Positions 40,026-49,766 of a stretch of DNA of 64,000 nt are shown here, in pieces. Below the pieces are notes generated by a model. It saw nothing but the letters and a program-made list of their open reading frames with translations, did no database searches and was not told the DNA's origin. How positions within the stretch are numbered: position 1 is the stretch's first letter; every line of letters starts with the position of its first letter. The position numbers and the translations under genes were made by a program. Origin of the DNA: Trichomonas vaginalis G3 (taxonomy: Eukaryota > Parabasalia > Trichomonadida > Trichomonadidae); contig NC_067204.1 of assembly GCF_026262505.1 (NCBI RefSeq), forward strand, positions 21,917,300 to 21,981,299, in the 5' to 3' direction.

Positions 40026-41045
40026 ATGAGCGCAGCACAACCGGAGACCGAATTCAACATCAATCAATTCTTGCAGAACGCAATGGCCCTCCCACCTATT
40101 GAACCTAATGAGGAGGAGTTCGTGCAGCTTTGCCAACAATTTCAAAGAATTTATTCAACACACCCTAATCTCTTACAAATTACACAACCAATGACAGTTG
40201 TCGGCAGTATTCATGCCCAACTCGACGATATTCACGAAATGTTTGATGTTTGCGGTGCTGTTCCGTACACAAGCTATCTTTTCTTAGGCGATTTCGTTAA
40301 TTACGGCGATAGAAATATTGCCACCGTTTCTCTCCTATTTTCTCTTGCCCTCAAGTACCCAGACCATGTCTATCTTCTTAGAGGAGCACATGAATCTCGT
40401 CGCCTTACTTTAGTTTGTGGCCTATACGAAGAAATAATTAACGCATACGGCTCAGCTAGAGCATGGGAATATCTCATGGATGCTTTCGATTCACTTCCGC
40501 TCGCAGCCCAAGTTTCATATCAATATATCTGCCTTTCCGGTGGCATTGATGGAATAATTACTAAGCTCAACCAGATCAACGAATTTAACCGTTTCGTGGA
40601 AGTACCTCTTAGCGACTACTGGTCTTCTCTTGTTTGGTCCATTCCGAAGGAAGGCATGTCAGGAACGAAGCCGATCGAAGGCCACCATGGAGTATACTTC
40701 GGTGAGGATGTTCTCGAGAATTTCTTCAAGCTGAACGGCCTTACTTGCATGATTAGATCAAAACAACTTTGCATGAATGGCAATACTACTTCATTGAATG
40801 GAAAATGCATTACTATTTGGTCAGCACCAAACTTCAACGGCTGGATCCAAAATGCTGCTTCCGTTGTACAGATGTATGCTCCAACATCACAATTCGGACA
40901 GAAATCAGATCAGAAGTTCCCATTGATGATCAATACTTACAAAGCTCGTCCAGAGTCAGAGAGAATCGAGCGCAACCGTCCTCCATTCCAGGATGTACAC
41001 TCCCTTGACCATATCTATATCAAACACTTACCTAAGTACCCATAA
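40026..41045 (+). CDS. PP1/PP2A-fold protein lacking most metal ligands
   Basis: 339 aa from ATG 40026 (the frame is open six bases upstream but without ATG). It follows the PPP phosphatase fold throughout, but the signature motifs are changed: GDxHG reads GSIHA (60-64), GDxVDRG reads GDFVNYG (88-94), RGNHE reads RGAHE (119-123), HGG reads SGG (171-173), WSDP reads WSIP (204-207) and RxHQ reads RSKQ (244-247). Of the six usual metal ligands, the first Asp, the Asn and two of the His residues are lost; the His in GSIH and the Asp of GDF remain. By family knowledge it should be catalytically dead: a pseudophosphatase, perhaps a scaffold or a competitor for phosphatase regulators. The gene itself is intact and has higher G+C than its neighbours, so it is under selection. 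Confidence 0.88.
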   Translation: MSAAQPETEFNINQFLQNAMALPPIEPNEEEFVQLCQQFQRIYSTHPNLLQITQPMTVVGSIHAQLDDIHEMFDVCGAVPYTSYLFLGDFVNYGDRNIATVSLLFSLALKYPDHVYLLRGAHESRRLTLVCGLYEEIINAYGSARAWEYLMDAFDSLPLAAQVSYQYICLSGGIDGIITKLNQINEFNRFVEVPLSDYWSSLVWSIPKEGMSGTKPIEGHHGVYFGEDVLENFFKLNGLTCMIRSKQLCMNGNTTSLNGKCITIWSAPNFNGWIQNAASVVQMYAPTSQFGQKSDQKFPLMINTYKARPESERIERNRPPFQDVHSLDHIYIKHLPKYP

Positions 41046-41633
41046 AACAGTTATCTATTTTATTTTAATAAAAGTCGTTATATCGGACATAAGTTTATTA
41101 ATATATGGTAAAAATATTATTTTAATTTTGCTAAAAATATCAATTAATCAGTTTAGCAGTTTACAAATATTATAATGTCATATAGTTTGAAGGAAAAACA
41201 TCTGATATTTGTTAAACTATTTCAATTCCGAACAAAGCTTATATTTATAAGTTTAATCAATATTGCTTTATGCTATAAACATTCAAATAAACAAGAGATG
41301 AGCGGCAAATGCAAAATATGAATATATTCAATACAAAACATAAACTCATTTTCCAAAGCAAAGCCTCCTCATCGTACTTCTTCATAGAAAAGACTTTAAA
41401 AATTGTATAAAAGACTTAACTAAGGAATATGAGTTAAATTCAACAAGAAAATTTTGATTTTTTAGATCTTCAAAATATTTGGAATCAAATTTAATTAAAG
41501 TTATTTTGTGAGGAATTCTTAGAACAATTCAGTACCAATTTAGGTATGAAATGAACATGAACAAAAGATGTCATTAAGTTTACCTATCGTTGCAATGATC
41601 CCTAAATTTTGATAAGTTTACAATCAAAATTTT
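41046..41633. other. intergenic
   Basis: No gene seen. From about 41500 it resembles the region upstream of the second 234-aa gene (about 43080-43227), so it belongs to the tandem unit. Confidence 0.4.
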
Positions 41634-41644
41634 AAAAAGTGACA
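41634..41644 (+). promoter_or_regulatory. AAAAAGTGACA upstream motif (234-aa gene A)
   Basis: Ends 7 bp before the ATG at 41652. Confidence 0.5.
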
Positions 41645-41651
41645 GATTTTA

Positions 41652-42356
41652 ATGGGTTTAAATAATACGCCTTTCTCTTTGTTCTGGACTGATTCCAGAT
41701 TCTTAACTAATACGGAGATATTCTGCTATCTATATAGCTACATGTTGTCGAATCCGCCGAATTTTTCAGAATTTTTTCAATTAAATTTATTCGAAGAACG
41801 TCAAAAAGTCGTCTATATTGGAGAAGAAGTTCCTATTTTCCTGGCAGAAGATTTGGATTCGCCAACAAATGCAGTTTTGTGGTTTTTTGTTCAATATAAC
41901 CCAGGTTGTTTTGTCATTGGGCGCGCTTCTTTTCATATTAAAATCGAAAATGTTGATTCATTTACAGAAATGCTTGATATTTTAACAACAAATGATATTC
42001 TAAATTGCATTCAGAAATACAACATTCAGATTCAAAAATATACTCCATATTTTTTTGAGAAACCTGATAGTCTCGACTTTCATCTTTTAGATCCTCGCTC
42101 CTGTTTGAATTTTTTTTTCAAGAAAGCCGATGAAATTCGTTTTGGTGATCGAATGTTTTATACTTTCGATAACGTCGATTTTAAATATGAGTGTTTTCAT
42201 ACGATATCACTCTTATCCAGAGATGGACCTAATGAAGTTCTTCGAAAGTACTATCACCCTCCTTTCAATTTGGGAGATCCTCCAGCCGAAATTATCTTCT
42301 CAGAGTTATGGAAACTAATAAAATCACCATTTAAAAAAATCAAACTATTATTTTAA
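41652..42356 (+). CDS. 234-aa protein of unknown family, tandem gene A
   Basis: An intact frame. The product is soluble, Phe/Tyr-rich and mixed alpha/beta by look: FWTDSRFLTNTEIFCYLYSYM, an acidic FLAEDLDSPTNAVLWFFVQYNPG, then IENVDSFTEMLDILTTNDILNCIQKYN. No signal peptide, membrane segment or catalytic motif is visible, and I do not recognise the family. It is duplicated 1576 bp downstream. The first 90 or so residues differ from gene B at about one residue in four, while the rest is identical in protein and, bar a base or so, in DNA, continuing through the 3' flank. Confidence 0.75.
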   Translation: MGLNNTPFSLFWTDSRFLTNTEIFCYLYSYMLSNPPNFSEFFQLNLFEERQKVVYIGEEVPIFLAEDLDSPTNAVLWFFVQYNPGCFVIGRASFHIKIENVDSFTEMLDILTTNDILNCIQKYNIQIQKYTPYFFEKPDSLDFHLLDPRSCLNFFFKKADEIRFGDRMFYTFDNVDFKYECFHTISLLSRDGPNEVLRKYYHPPFNLGDPPAEIIFSELWKLIKSPFKKIKLLF

Positions 42357-43077
42357 ACAAGAAAATAAAGAATGATTAATTTTAATAAACTTTATTTTTC
42401 TAAATCAATGCTCCTTTTGTAACTGCCAATGGATTCCATATGTGATTCATTGATATAGAAGAAGCACTAAATTATGATTTTTGTTATATGATTGACAAAA
42501 AAAGTGTGGAAATTAATAACCGTTACTTGAGTACTATCTGAGACTTTGTTTATCAGAAAGTTTACATTTGTAAACATTCTGACACTAGTATTTTTTTGAT
42601 CTTTCAAAGTTTTTGGCATTGTGGGTTTTTATGTCAGAAAGTACTCAATTTTCCTCTCAAACGTTGGCTTTTTAAAAACGCACAATTGTTTGACGACCTT
42701 ATTTATTAAGATATTATGGGAAAATATGTTAAGAAGATATATTAATAATATACACCATGTTTTAATGTAACAATTTGTATTGAAGCAATAGAATTTGAGA
42801 ATTGTATGTTGTATCTCGAAATCTTAGTAATGAAAATCTGTTAAAGTTTATTAATGATACGGCAACATGAAATGCATTACCAAAAAATGCAATTCCTCAA
42901 GTCATAAACTCCTTTTCCTTCGTAAAGTCTCTTGTTCAAAATTTTAGAAAAACGATAGGGAGACTTTTCGAAGGAAAATATGTTTAATTATTTTTTAATT
43001 CAAATTCAACTATATTTTTGAATCAATATCAATATTAATCAAAATTTCTTGGTTTTGAATTGATTGAGTAAAATTTT
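42357..43077. other. spacer between tandem 234-aa genes
   Basis: The first 95 bp match the 3' flank of gene B. The rest is AT-rich without a gene. Confidence 0.4.
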
Positions 43078-43088
43078 AAAAAGTGACA
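43078..43088 (+). promoter_or_regulatory. extra AAAAAGTGACA motif upstream of gene B
   Basis: A second copy of the motif within AAAATTTTAAAAAGTGACAG, 132 bp before the proximal copy; the corresponding place upstream of gene A lacks it. Confidence 0.4.
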
Positions 43089-43209
43089 GAATTCTTATAA
43101 TAATTCAGTGACAATTTAGGTATGGAATGAACACGAACAAAAGATGTCATAAAGTTTATCTATCGTTGCAATGATCCCTAAATTTTGATAAAATTACAAT
43201 CAAAATTTT

Positions 43210-43220
43210 AAAAAGTGACA
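43210..43220 (+). promoter_or_regulatory. AAAAAGTGACA upstream motif (234-aa gene B)
   Basis: Ends 7 bp before the ATG at 43228, as in gene A. Confidence 0.5.
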
Positions 43221-43227
43221 GAGTTTA

Positions 43228-43932
43228 ATGGTTTTAAATAATGTAATAAACTCTTTGTTCTGGACTGATTCCAGATTCTTAACTAATACGGAGATATTCA
43301 ACTATCTATATAGCTACATGATGTCAAATCCCCCAAATTTTTCAGACATTTTTCAAATAGATTTATTTAAAGCACGCCACAAAGATGTTTATGTTAGAGA
43401 ACAAGTTCCCTTTTTCTTGGCAGAAGATTTGGATTCACCAACAAATGCAGTTTTGTGGGTTTTTGTTCAGTATAATCCAGGTTTTGTTGTCATTGGGCGC
43501 GCTTCTTTTCATATTAAAATTGAAAATGTTGATTCATTTACAGAAATGCTTGATATTTTAACAACAAATGATATTCTAAATTGCATTCAGAAATACAACA
43601 TTCAGATTCAAAAATATACTCCATATTTTTTTGAGAAACCTGATAGTCTCGACTTTCATCTTTTAGATCCTCGCTCCTGTTTGAATTTTTTTTTCAAGAA
43701 AGCCGATGAAATTCGTTTTGGTGATCGAATGTTTTATACTTTCGATAACGTCGATTTTAAATATGAGTGTTTTCATACGATATCACTCTTATCCAGAGAT
43801 GGACCTAATGAAGTTCTTCGAAAGTACTATCACCCTCCTTTCAATTTGGGAGATCCTCCAGCCGAAATTATCTTCTCAGAGTTATGGAAACTAATAAAAT
43901 CACCATTTAAAAAAATCAAACTATTATTTTAA
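43228..43932 (+). CDS. 234-aa protein of unknown family, tandem gene B
   Basis: Same length and layout as gene A. Differences cluster in the first 90 residues (for example DIFQIDLFKARHKDVYVREQVPFFLAED against EFFQLNLFEERQKVVYIGEEVPIFLAED). From about residue 92 the proteins are identical. At DNA level the near-identity runs from about 43495 to 44017, well past the stop codon, ending abruptly after GGATTCCATAT. That pattern indicates recent gene conversion of the 3' half, or a second partial duplication. Function unknown. Confidence 0.75.
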   Translation: MVLNNVINSLFWTDSRFLTNTEIFNYLYSYMMSNPPNFSDIFQIDLFKARHKDVYVREQVPFFLAEDLDSPTNAVLWVFVQYNPGFVVIGRASFHIKIENVDSFTEMLDILTTNDILNCIQKYNIQIQKYTPYFFEKPDSLDFHLLDPRSCLNFFFKKADEIRFGDRMFYTFDNVDFKYECFHTISLLSRDGPNEVLRKYYHPPFNLGDPPAEIIFSELWKLIKSPFKKIKLLF

Positions 43933-44525
43933 ACAAGAAAATAAAGAATGATTAATTTTAATAAACTTTATTTTTCTAAATCAATGCTCCTTTTGTAACT
44001 GCCAATGGATTCCATATAAGATTATTCTTAGGATTAATCTTATGATTTTTGTTATATTAATTAAGATATGGCTAAGATTACTTGCAGTGTATTTGAAATG
44101 ATTATGTTTTAAAGATTTTCTGTCAATGGTTTTTAAGAATTTAAAAAGTGAATCGTAGGTACATATTTTCGTACATATTATCTAATTTATGATGATTTTA
44201 CGTGATGTCTTAGTTTGTGGATACAAAATAACATATAAATTTTTTAAATCGCAATTTGAGTTGCCATTCCAAAAAATATTTTCAAAAGAAATACTGACAA
44301 TGCTTTGCTTAGATGTTTAAAACTGAATTGAACTATTTTTGTTGAATAAAAATAAATAGATCAGGCAATGAAGCACCAAAGAGCGCTTTCAAAAATAACC
44401 TTAAAGAAATCCATACTTTTCGATAAAATTATTTGATAGGTGTCACTTTTTATTTTTTTATAATTTGAAAATATAAAGAAAATGCATTGTATCATACGAC
44501 CCCAAAGTTTAGAGAAATTCTGCAT
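43933..44525. other. intergenic
   Basis: After the shared 3' flank (to about 44017) nothing is recognised. Confidence 0.4.
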
Positions 44526-44536
44526 AAAAAGTGACA
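44526..44536 (+). promoter_or_regulatory. AAAAAGTGACA upstream motif (Sec10)
   Basis: Ends 3 bp before the ATG at 44540. Confidence 0.55.
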
Positions 44537-44539
44537 TTG

Positions 44540-46783
44540 ATGAAAACTAAAGAAAGTTCTGTTTATTACTTAGACTCTATTACCGCAGGTAAGTACATGA
44601 GTGCTGTTAGAGAAAGAGACTCTAAAAAGATACCGGTCACCGAATTTATGATTTCAGATATTGAAAAAAATCTCAAAGCAGACCAAATGGACTTATTAAA
44701 GTTACGTGAAAGCAATATTTTAGATTTAAAGCATTATGCAAATGAAGCAACATCAAAAAGAGAAGATTTTGTTGCAAATTTAGCAAAAATTACCAAAAAT
44801 TTACAAGAAACTAAGGATAGATCTAATGAACTATATGCCTCAACCAATCAAATCTCCGTCGATTTTTCAAAAGTTACAGATCAGCTTGATTTTGCAGCGT
44901 CATTAGTTCAAAGAGCCGAAGATATGTCAATTATCATTACCTACATCCAAGAATTCAATAAGCCACTAGAAGATCCTCCCATGGTCAGAGCTCCAAACCA
45001 GCCACCTCCTGATCCAAATAATCCTGACAATCCGCCTCAAGAAGTATTAGTTCCTGCCTTTGATCCTCTTGACATTTTACTTAAATCAATTAAATTCCCA
45101 CCTACTTTGTATCAATGTGCGGAGCTTTGCGCTAAATTATTCAAAATTGTTACTTCTGCTGAAAGAGATTACTTACAGAATGCTCGCATAAATCTGATTC
45201 AATACAGAGAGCGTCTTAAAGATCAACTCCTTGAGCAATTCGTTGCAAATAGCAAAATCAATAAATATGAACAAGCAAAATGCGCATCAGCACTAGGATT
45301 GCTATCACACGAATACGAGGCTATGGAAGCTTTCATCAAATCTACACCAATCATGACTGATGCCGGCAAAAAGTATCATTTCAAAGAAAAATACTTATTT
45401 GAAGACGAAAGCATCCTTCTTGACCACTACAAGGGACTTTGCAGCTTCTTTGTCACTGATTGCAAGAAATCCTGGGACTTAATTGATGTCATTTTCACTG
45501 GAAGCCAACAACCAAAGACTGTTTTAGTTACAACAGTATTTAACACGGTCTTTGATGCATTTATATCAAGAGTATTGAATCATTATCTTGAAACTCCTTC
45601 AAAACAAAACAGATTTTGTGATATGTTCTACAAATTACATAATGAAACCGATGAAATGCTTAAATCAATTTGGGCCCTTGACGGACAAACGTTTTCCAAC
45701 CAGAACATCATGGAAAATACCTTCCATAACTTCCAAACAAGTTATGAAACTTTGGAAACTCAAGCTCTGACGAATATCATGCTTGAACAAGTCGTTCCAC
45801 ACCTTAAGAAGCTCAGACAGATCATTGAGAACGCAAAGAAGTGGTTAACTCGTAAAGAAGAAGTATCATATGATATCTTTTCCGAATTTAACCCACAAAT
45901 GCCGATCACCATCCTCACCAATGGTGCTGCTGCATGGGAAAGATGCGTTGTACTTTGCGATCCGCAGAGAAAACACCAAGTTCTCAAATCATTGATTGAT
46001 CTTGTCATCCAAGCCAATTTAAGAGAGTATTTGATCACATACTTAGAAGCTTGCAGGATCTGTATGATGAAAGAGAACGATATCAACACAGTTCCAAGGT
46101 TTTTGGCAATTACATCTGTTATTAACATGTCAATCCTTACAATTGAAGCCAAATACAGCCAAATCCTTAAACCGCATTTGATGCAGAAACCACAGTACCA
46201 TGAGATGTTCCTACGCGACAGAGAAAGCTTAATTTCCTCATTAGAAGATGGAATCACGAAAAATCTTCAAATCTGCATCAACATCATCACAGATAGAGTC
46301 AAATCCATTGTCGCTACGAAGAACTTCAAGAACTCATTTCTTCAACAGAATGTTGATGGATCTGTTTCTCAATCTTGCAAAGAAATTTGCCAGATACTTA
46401 CTGGACCAAATTCAGTAATTCAAGAAGCAACAGCATTGTCAGGAGATAACAATATCTCTTTCTGTTCTGTTTTGGCAAAGGAACTCATTGACACAATTTG
46501 CAATGCTTTGTTTGAAGTTCGTTATGATTTCCCTGAAGGAACAATGCAATTATCAATGGATTTGAATGAATACAGAAATGCTTTCATCAAATTCAACTTA
46601 GATTTCGTCAATATCAAGTTCGAAGACCTTGACATTGCTGCGAAAATAATGTGCACACCAGCAGACAGAATACAAATGGTTAAGAAAGATCTCCAAATGA
46701 CACCGAAATCAATCGATCTCGCAAAGAAACTGTTGCCTTTGAGAACTGATGCAAAAGATGAAGATTTAGCTAATGCTCTATAA
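44540..46783 (+). CDS. SEC10: exocyst complex subunit Sec10 (EXOC5)
   Basis: 747 aa from ATG 44540; the frame is open nine bases further up without ATG. Similar to Sec10 along its length: the N-terminal coiled coil and TDQLDFAASLVQRAEDMSIIITYIQEFN (Sec10 'GDQLEGVNTPRQRAVEAQKLMKYFNEF'), FEDESILLDHYKGLCSFF, EDGITKNLQICINIITDRVKSIVATKNFKNSF, and the end LSMDLNEYRNAFIKFNLDFVNIKFEDLDIAAKIMCTPADRI. Human EXOC5 is about 708 aa. A Pro-rich insert (PPPDPNNPDNPPQE) near residue 155 is lineage-specific. Sec10 is one of eight exocyst subunits tethering secretory vesicles to the plasma membrane (established). Confidence 0.85.
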   Translation: MKTKESSVYYLDSITAGKYMSAVRERDSKKIPVTEFMISDIEKNLKADQMDLLKLRESNILDLKHYANEATSKREDFVANLAKITKNLQETKDRSNELYASTNQISVDFSKVTDQLDFAASLVQRAEDMSIIITYIQEFNKPLEDPPMVRAPNQPPPDPNNPDNPPQEVLVPAFDPLDILLKSIKFPPTLYQCAELCAKLFKIVTSAERDYLQNARINLIQYRERLKDQLLEQFVANSKINKYEQAKCASALGLLSHEYEAMEAFIKSTPIMTDAGKKYHFKEKYLFEDESILLDHYKGLCSFFVTDCKKSWDLIDVIFTGSQQPKTVLVTTVFNTVFDAFISRVLNHYLETPSKQNRFCDMFYKLHNETDEMLKSIWALDGQTFSNQNIMENTFHNFQTSYETLETQALTNIMLEQVVPHLKKLRQIIENAKKWLTRKEEVSYDIFSEFNPQMPITILTNGAAAWERCVVLCDPQRKHQVLKSLIDLVIQANLREYLITYLEACRICMMKENDINTVPRFLAITSVINMSILTIEAKYSQILKPHLMQKPQYHEMFLRDRESLISSLEDGITKNLQICINIITDRVKSIVATKNFKNSFLQQNVDGSVSQSCKEICQILTGPNSVIQEATALSGDNNISFCSVLAKELIDTICNALFEVRYDFPEGTMQLSMDLNEYRNAFIKFNLDFVNIKFEDLDIAAKIMCTPADRIQMVKKDLQMTPKSIDLAKKLLPLRTDAKDEDLANAL

Positions 46784-46929
46784 TAACTAATCATATAGTG
46801 TTGTTTGTTACATTATTAGATATATTTTGTAGCTAATATATTTGCTCGATTTTTTTTTAAATGTCTATTTATTATTAAATATCTCTCAATTTTTTTGAAA
46901 CATCTAGCTTTATGTTCCAATTTTCTAAG
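46784..46929. other. 3' flank of Sec10
   Basis: Nothing recognised. Confidence 0.3.
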
Positions 46930-47120
46930 GTAAAATTCTAATAGTATTGGCGAGGAAAACTTCTTCTTACATATGGTGCAAATATTAATGGTATTAAATA
47001 GCTCTTCACTTGGTGAAATATCAATATAAAAGATAAATGTGGAGTAACTGCTTTTTATATTGCAGTATGTAAAGAAAAGCGGAAATTCTTATCCTAAATG
47101 GGGCAAATGTATAGTGTTTC
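46930..47120 (+). pseudogene. ankyrin repeat remnant
   Basis: Broken plus-strand reading frames encode recognisable ankyrin pieces: RGKLLLLTYGANING, INIKDKCGVTAFYIAVCKEKRK and, after a frameshift, EILILNGANV. At least three stops and one frameshift lie within about 190 bp. It is a decayed end of an ankyrin gene of the same style as that at 30.6-31.2 kb. Confidence 0.6.
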
Positions 47121-47373
47121 TAGATAAGATGCTTTTCTTTCGTCTTTTAACTTTTTTGAATATAAATTTCATTAGAAATAAGAATGTTTTTAATGATCCA
47201 ACAGCATAAACTCGTACACTTGCCTGACAACCGTATGTAGCAGTTCTCTATGGAATACTGTGTCAATATTTCTAGTTTAACCTGATTTCCTAACAATAAT
47301 TAATTCTAAATTGCAATCATATTAGTCAGAGCCGTGGGTGTCTTGTGTTTGTTGGTGTTTCACCTTTGTAATT
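47121..47373. other. flank of the Mutator-like element
   Basis: No gene seen. Confidence 0.3.
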
Positions 47374-47382
47374 ACAATAAAT

Positions 47383-47526
47383 AAGGGTTTCGTTTTGCGA
47401 AAAAAACGTACAATACGCAATTTCGCTAAAAAAAACATTTAGCTAGCAATTTCGACCTTTGACTCCACTCAAGACGTCACTTTTTTAATTTTGCGGTATC
47501 ATATTTTTGGAAAATCTTTATGAATA
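47383..47526 (+). repeat. MULE left-end repeat, copy 3
   Basis: The left end of the complete element. It differs from copies 1 and 2 (2790, 4746) by a 2-bp longer A run, one extra C (GACTCCACTC) and a G-to-A change; similarity with copy 2 ends after TTTATGAAT. Confidence 0.85.
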
Positions 47527-47846
47527 TTATATAAAAAGTCTCTTTAATATCTATATTTCATATTTTTATCGATTTTTAAAGTTTTTGCGAAAAGTATTCA
47601 ATTATTTTTGCTATTTGGTCGGGTAAATGTCAGATTTGCGACATTTTCTGATATGATATTCAGATTCTACGTTGATAATAATGCTTATAGTGTTGTAAAC
47701 AGAAATTCATCAAAAGTGACACCTCAGAAAAGCTAAAATATTGAATTTTTGGAACTTTTGATAGAGCACGTTTTTAAATATTAATTAAAGTAAATGTATA
47801 TTTTGTAAAGATTCTTTTTAATAAAAAAATTTTGAAGAAGAACACA

Positions 47847-48768
47847 AAATCTTCTGAAAAATAATATCACATAAACTCATATTATTTTCTAATATATAAC
47901 TATTTTATATAAAAATCAAATTCAATGATCTTAAAAGCGAAGGATAAACCTCAAAATTTACGAATATAATGAGTGGGAATATAATGCTTATCTATCATAA
48001 AACCATATGAAAATATCAATTTTTGCTTTACGCCTAATTTTTGACGACAATTAGCAAAAAATGTTAAATGTTAACACTCAGTCCATTTGAATATGAAAAA
48101 TAAAATTGACTTTGATTAAATGTTTTTATTTATCATGCAATTCTTCTTGCGACCAAAGATTTGAATAAAACTTCAAAAATAAGATAGCTTAAAAAATAAT
48201 ATACGGTAGTGTTTACTAATAGATGAATAGTATATAAATTCTATTAAAATGGATTTGATCCAAAAAAATATATAAAATTTGATCATAAATAAAATCGTTT
48301 TAAATTACTTCTTCATTTAAATTATAACAATTTTTTTGGTTTTATATTTTTTTGGATCAAATCCATTTTAATAGAATTTATATACTATTCATCTATTAGT
48401 AAACACTACCGTATATTATTTTTAAGCTATCTTATTTTTTGAACTTTTATTCAAATCTTTGGTCGCAAGAAGAATTGCATGATAAATAAAAACATTTAAT
48501 CAAAGTCAATTTTATTTTTCATATTCAAATGGACTGAGTGTTAACATTTAACATTTTTTGCTAATTGTCGTCAAAAATTAGGCGTAAAGCAAAAATTGAT
48601 ATTTTCATATGGTTTTATGATAGATAAGCATTATATTCCCACTCATTATATTCGTAAATTTTGAGGTTTATCCTTCGCTTTTAAGATCATTGAATTTGAT
48701 TTTTATATAAAATAGTTATATATTAGAAAATAATATGAGTTTATGTGATATTATTTTTCAGAAGATTT
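47847..48768. repeat. 922-bp near-perfect palindrome
   Basis: The left arm 47847-48271 and right arm 48345-48768 are reverse complements over about 425 bp with only a few differences (for example AACTTCAAAAATAAG against AAGTTCAAAAAATAAG, and one A in a TTAAAAAATAA run). The loop is about 70 bp. Neither arm has a useful reading frame. A transcript would fold into a very long double strand. Confidence 0.92.
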
Positions 48769-49752
48769 CATTCTATATGCCTATGAAAAGTACTCTCAAA
48801 ACTAACTTTTTCCTAATTATAATTAAATCTAGAATATTGTATTATGCTTAGTATTATTTCATTTTTCTCATTCAATTTAGAATTTACAAATGTCAAAAAA
48901 TTGAGAGCTGTCACTTTTGATGAATTTCTGTTTATTACAATAGAACCCTCTTGCTATTGTGTCAAAATTGCGAAACCGATAGCAAAAATATCTTGCAATA
49001 TCAAAATTGAGATATTGAGTGAATTATGCATTATAGAGATTAAAAATCTGATTTGTGAAAACATCTCATCAGTTTCTAGCTAATTCAAAAATCTTTACTA
49101 TCTTATTCGATTAAAATGAAAAGGGAATAGTTTCATTATGCTTTAAATGACAGCCTTATAATATAATCATAGTTTTCGCTCAATATGCAGCATTTTTTTT
49201 CGAAATCTATGGTCAATATCCTAAATACTGATTGCTTTGCATTCATATCTCTTACATTTTCTATACCCACATCACTATTCATTGCTATTCCTATCTTTTT
49301 CATTTTTGTTTGTTTCTCATAATTTCTCAAAAAACATGATAACTTGATATTTGTAAATATCATACTTTATAACGTAAATAAGAACTTGACCTATTAAGAA
49401 AAGCAGTAATGAAAAGAAAATCTGAAGTTCATAAAAATTACAAGTTTCTGATGACAATTAGCTTAATTAAACCAGGTACAAGATTATATAATTGTATTTT
49501 CTATCCAATTATCCATATAATATCTTATCCAGAAAAAATAACTTGATCAATACCAAATGATTTTTTAACTAGTAAATAAAGTATTTTCTTTACACACACA
49601 TTGTATATCATAGTTTTTTTTTTGGTTTCGCAAAACATCCAAAAACAAATATGCTATAAAAGTGACAATTTTAGCAAAACGAAACCCTTACAATAAATGG
49701 GCATGCATTAAGAATATCGATATTCTTTTCTAATGTGGGATTTTTTTGTTCA

Positions 49753-49763
49753 AAAAAGTGACA
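49753..49763 (+). promoter_or_regulatory. AAAAAGTGACA upstream motif (RabGGTase alpha)
   Basis: Ends 3 bp before the ATG at 49767. The neighbouring MULE right end carries a second, similar AAAAGTGACA at about 49660-49669. Confidence 0.55.
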
Positions 49764-49766
49764 AAG

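Larger units (their letters stand above)
47374..49698. mobile_element. complete non-autonomous Mutator-like element (2.3 kb)
   Basis: The element spans 47383-49689 (2307 bp). Its ends are inverted: AAGGGTTTCGTTTTGC at the left and GCAAAACGAAACCCTT at the right. It is flanked by a perfect 9-bp target duplication ACAATAAAT (47374-47382 and 49690-49698). A 9-bp duplication is the hallmark of Mutator/MULE transposition, and MULEs are known in trichomonads. No transposase frame is present, so it must be moved in trans. Inside are a second inverted pair (25 bp, 47698-47722 with 48909-48933) and a 0.92-kb palindrome (47847-48768). The right end lies 77 bp before the ATG of RabGGTase alpha. Intact target duplication and ends suggest a young insertion. 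Confidence 0.88.
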
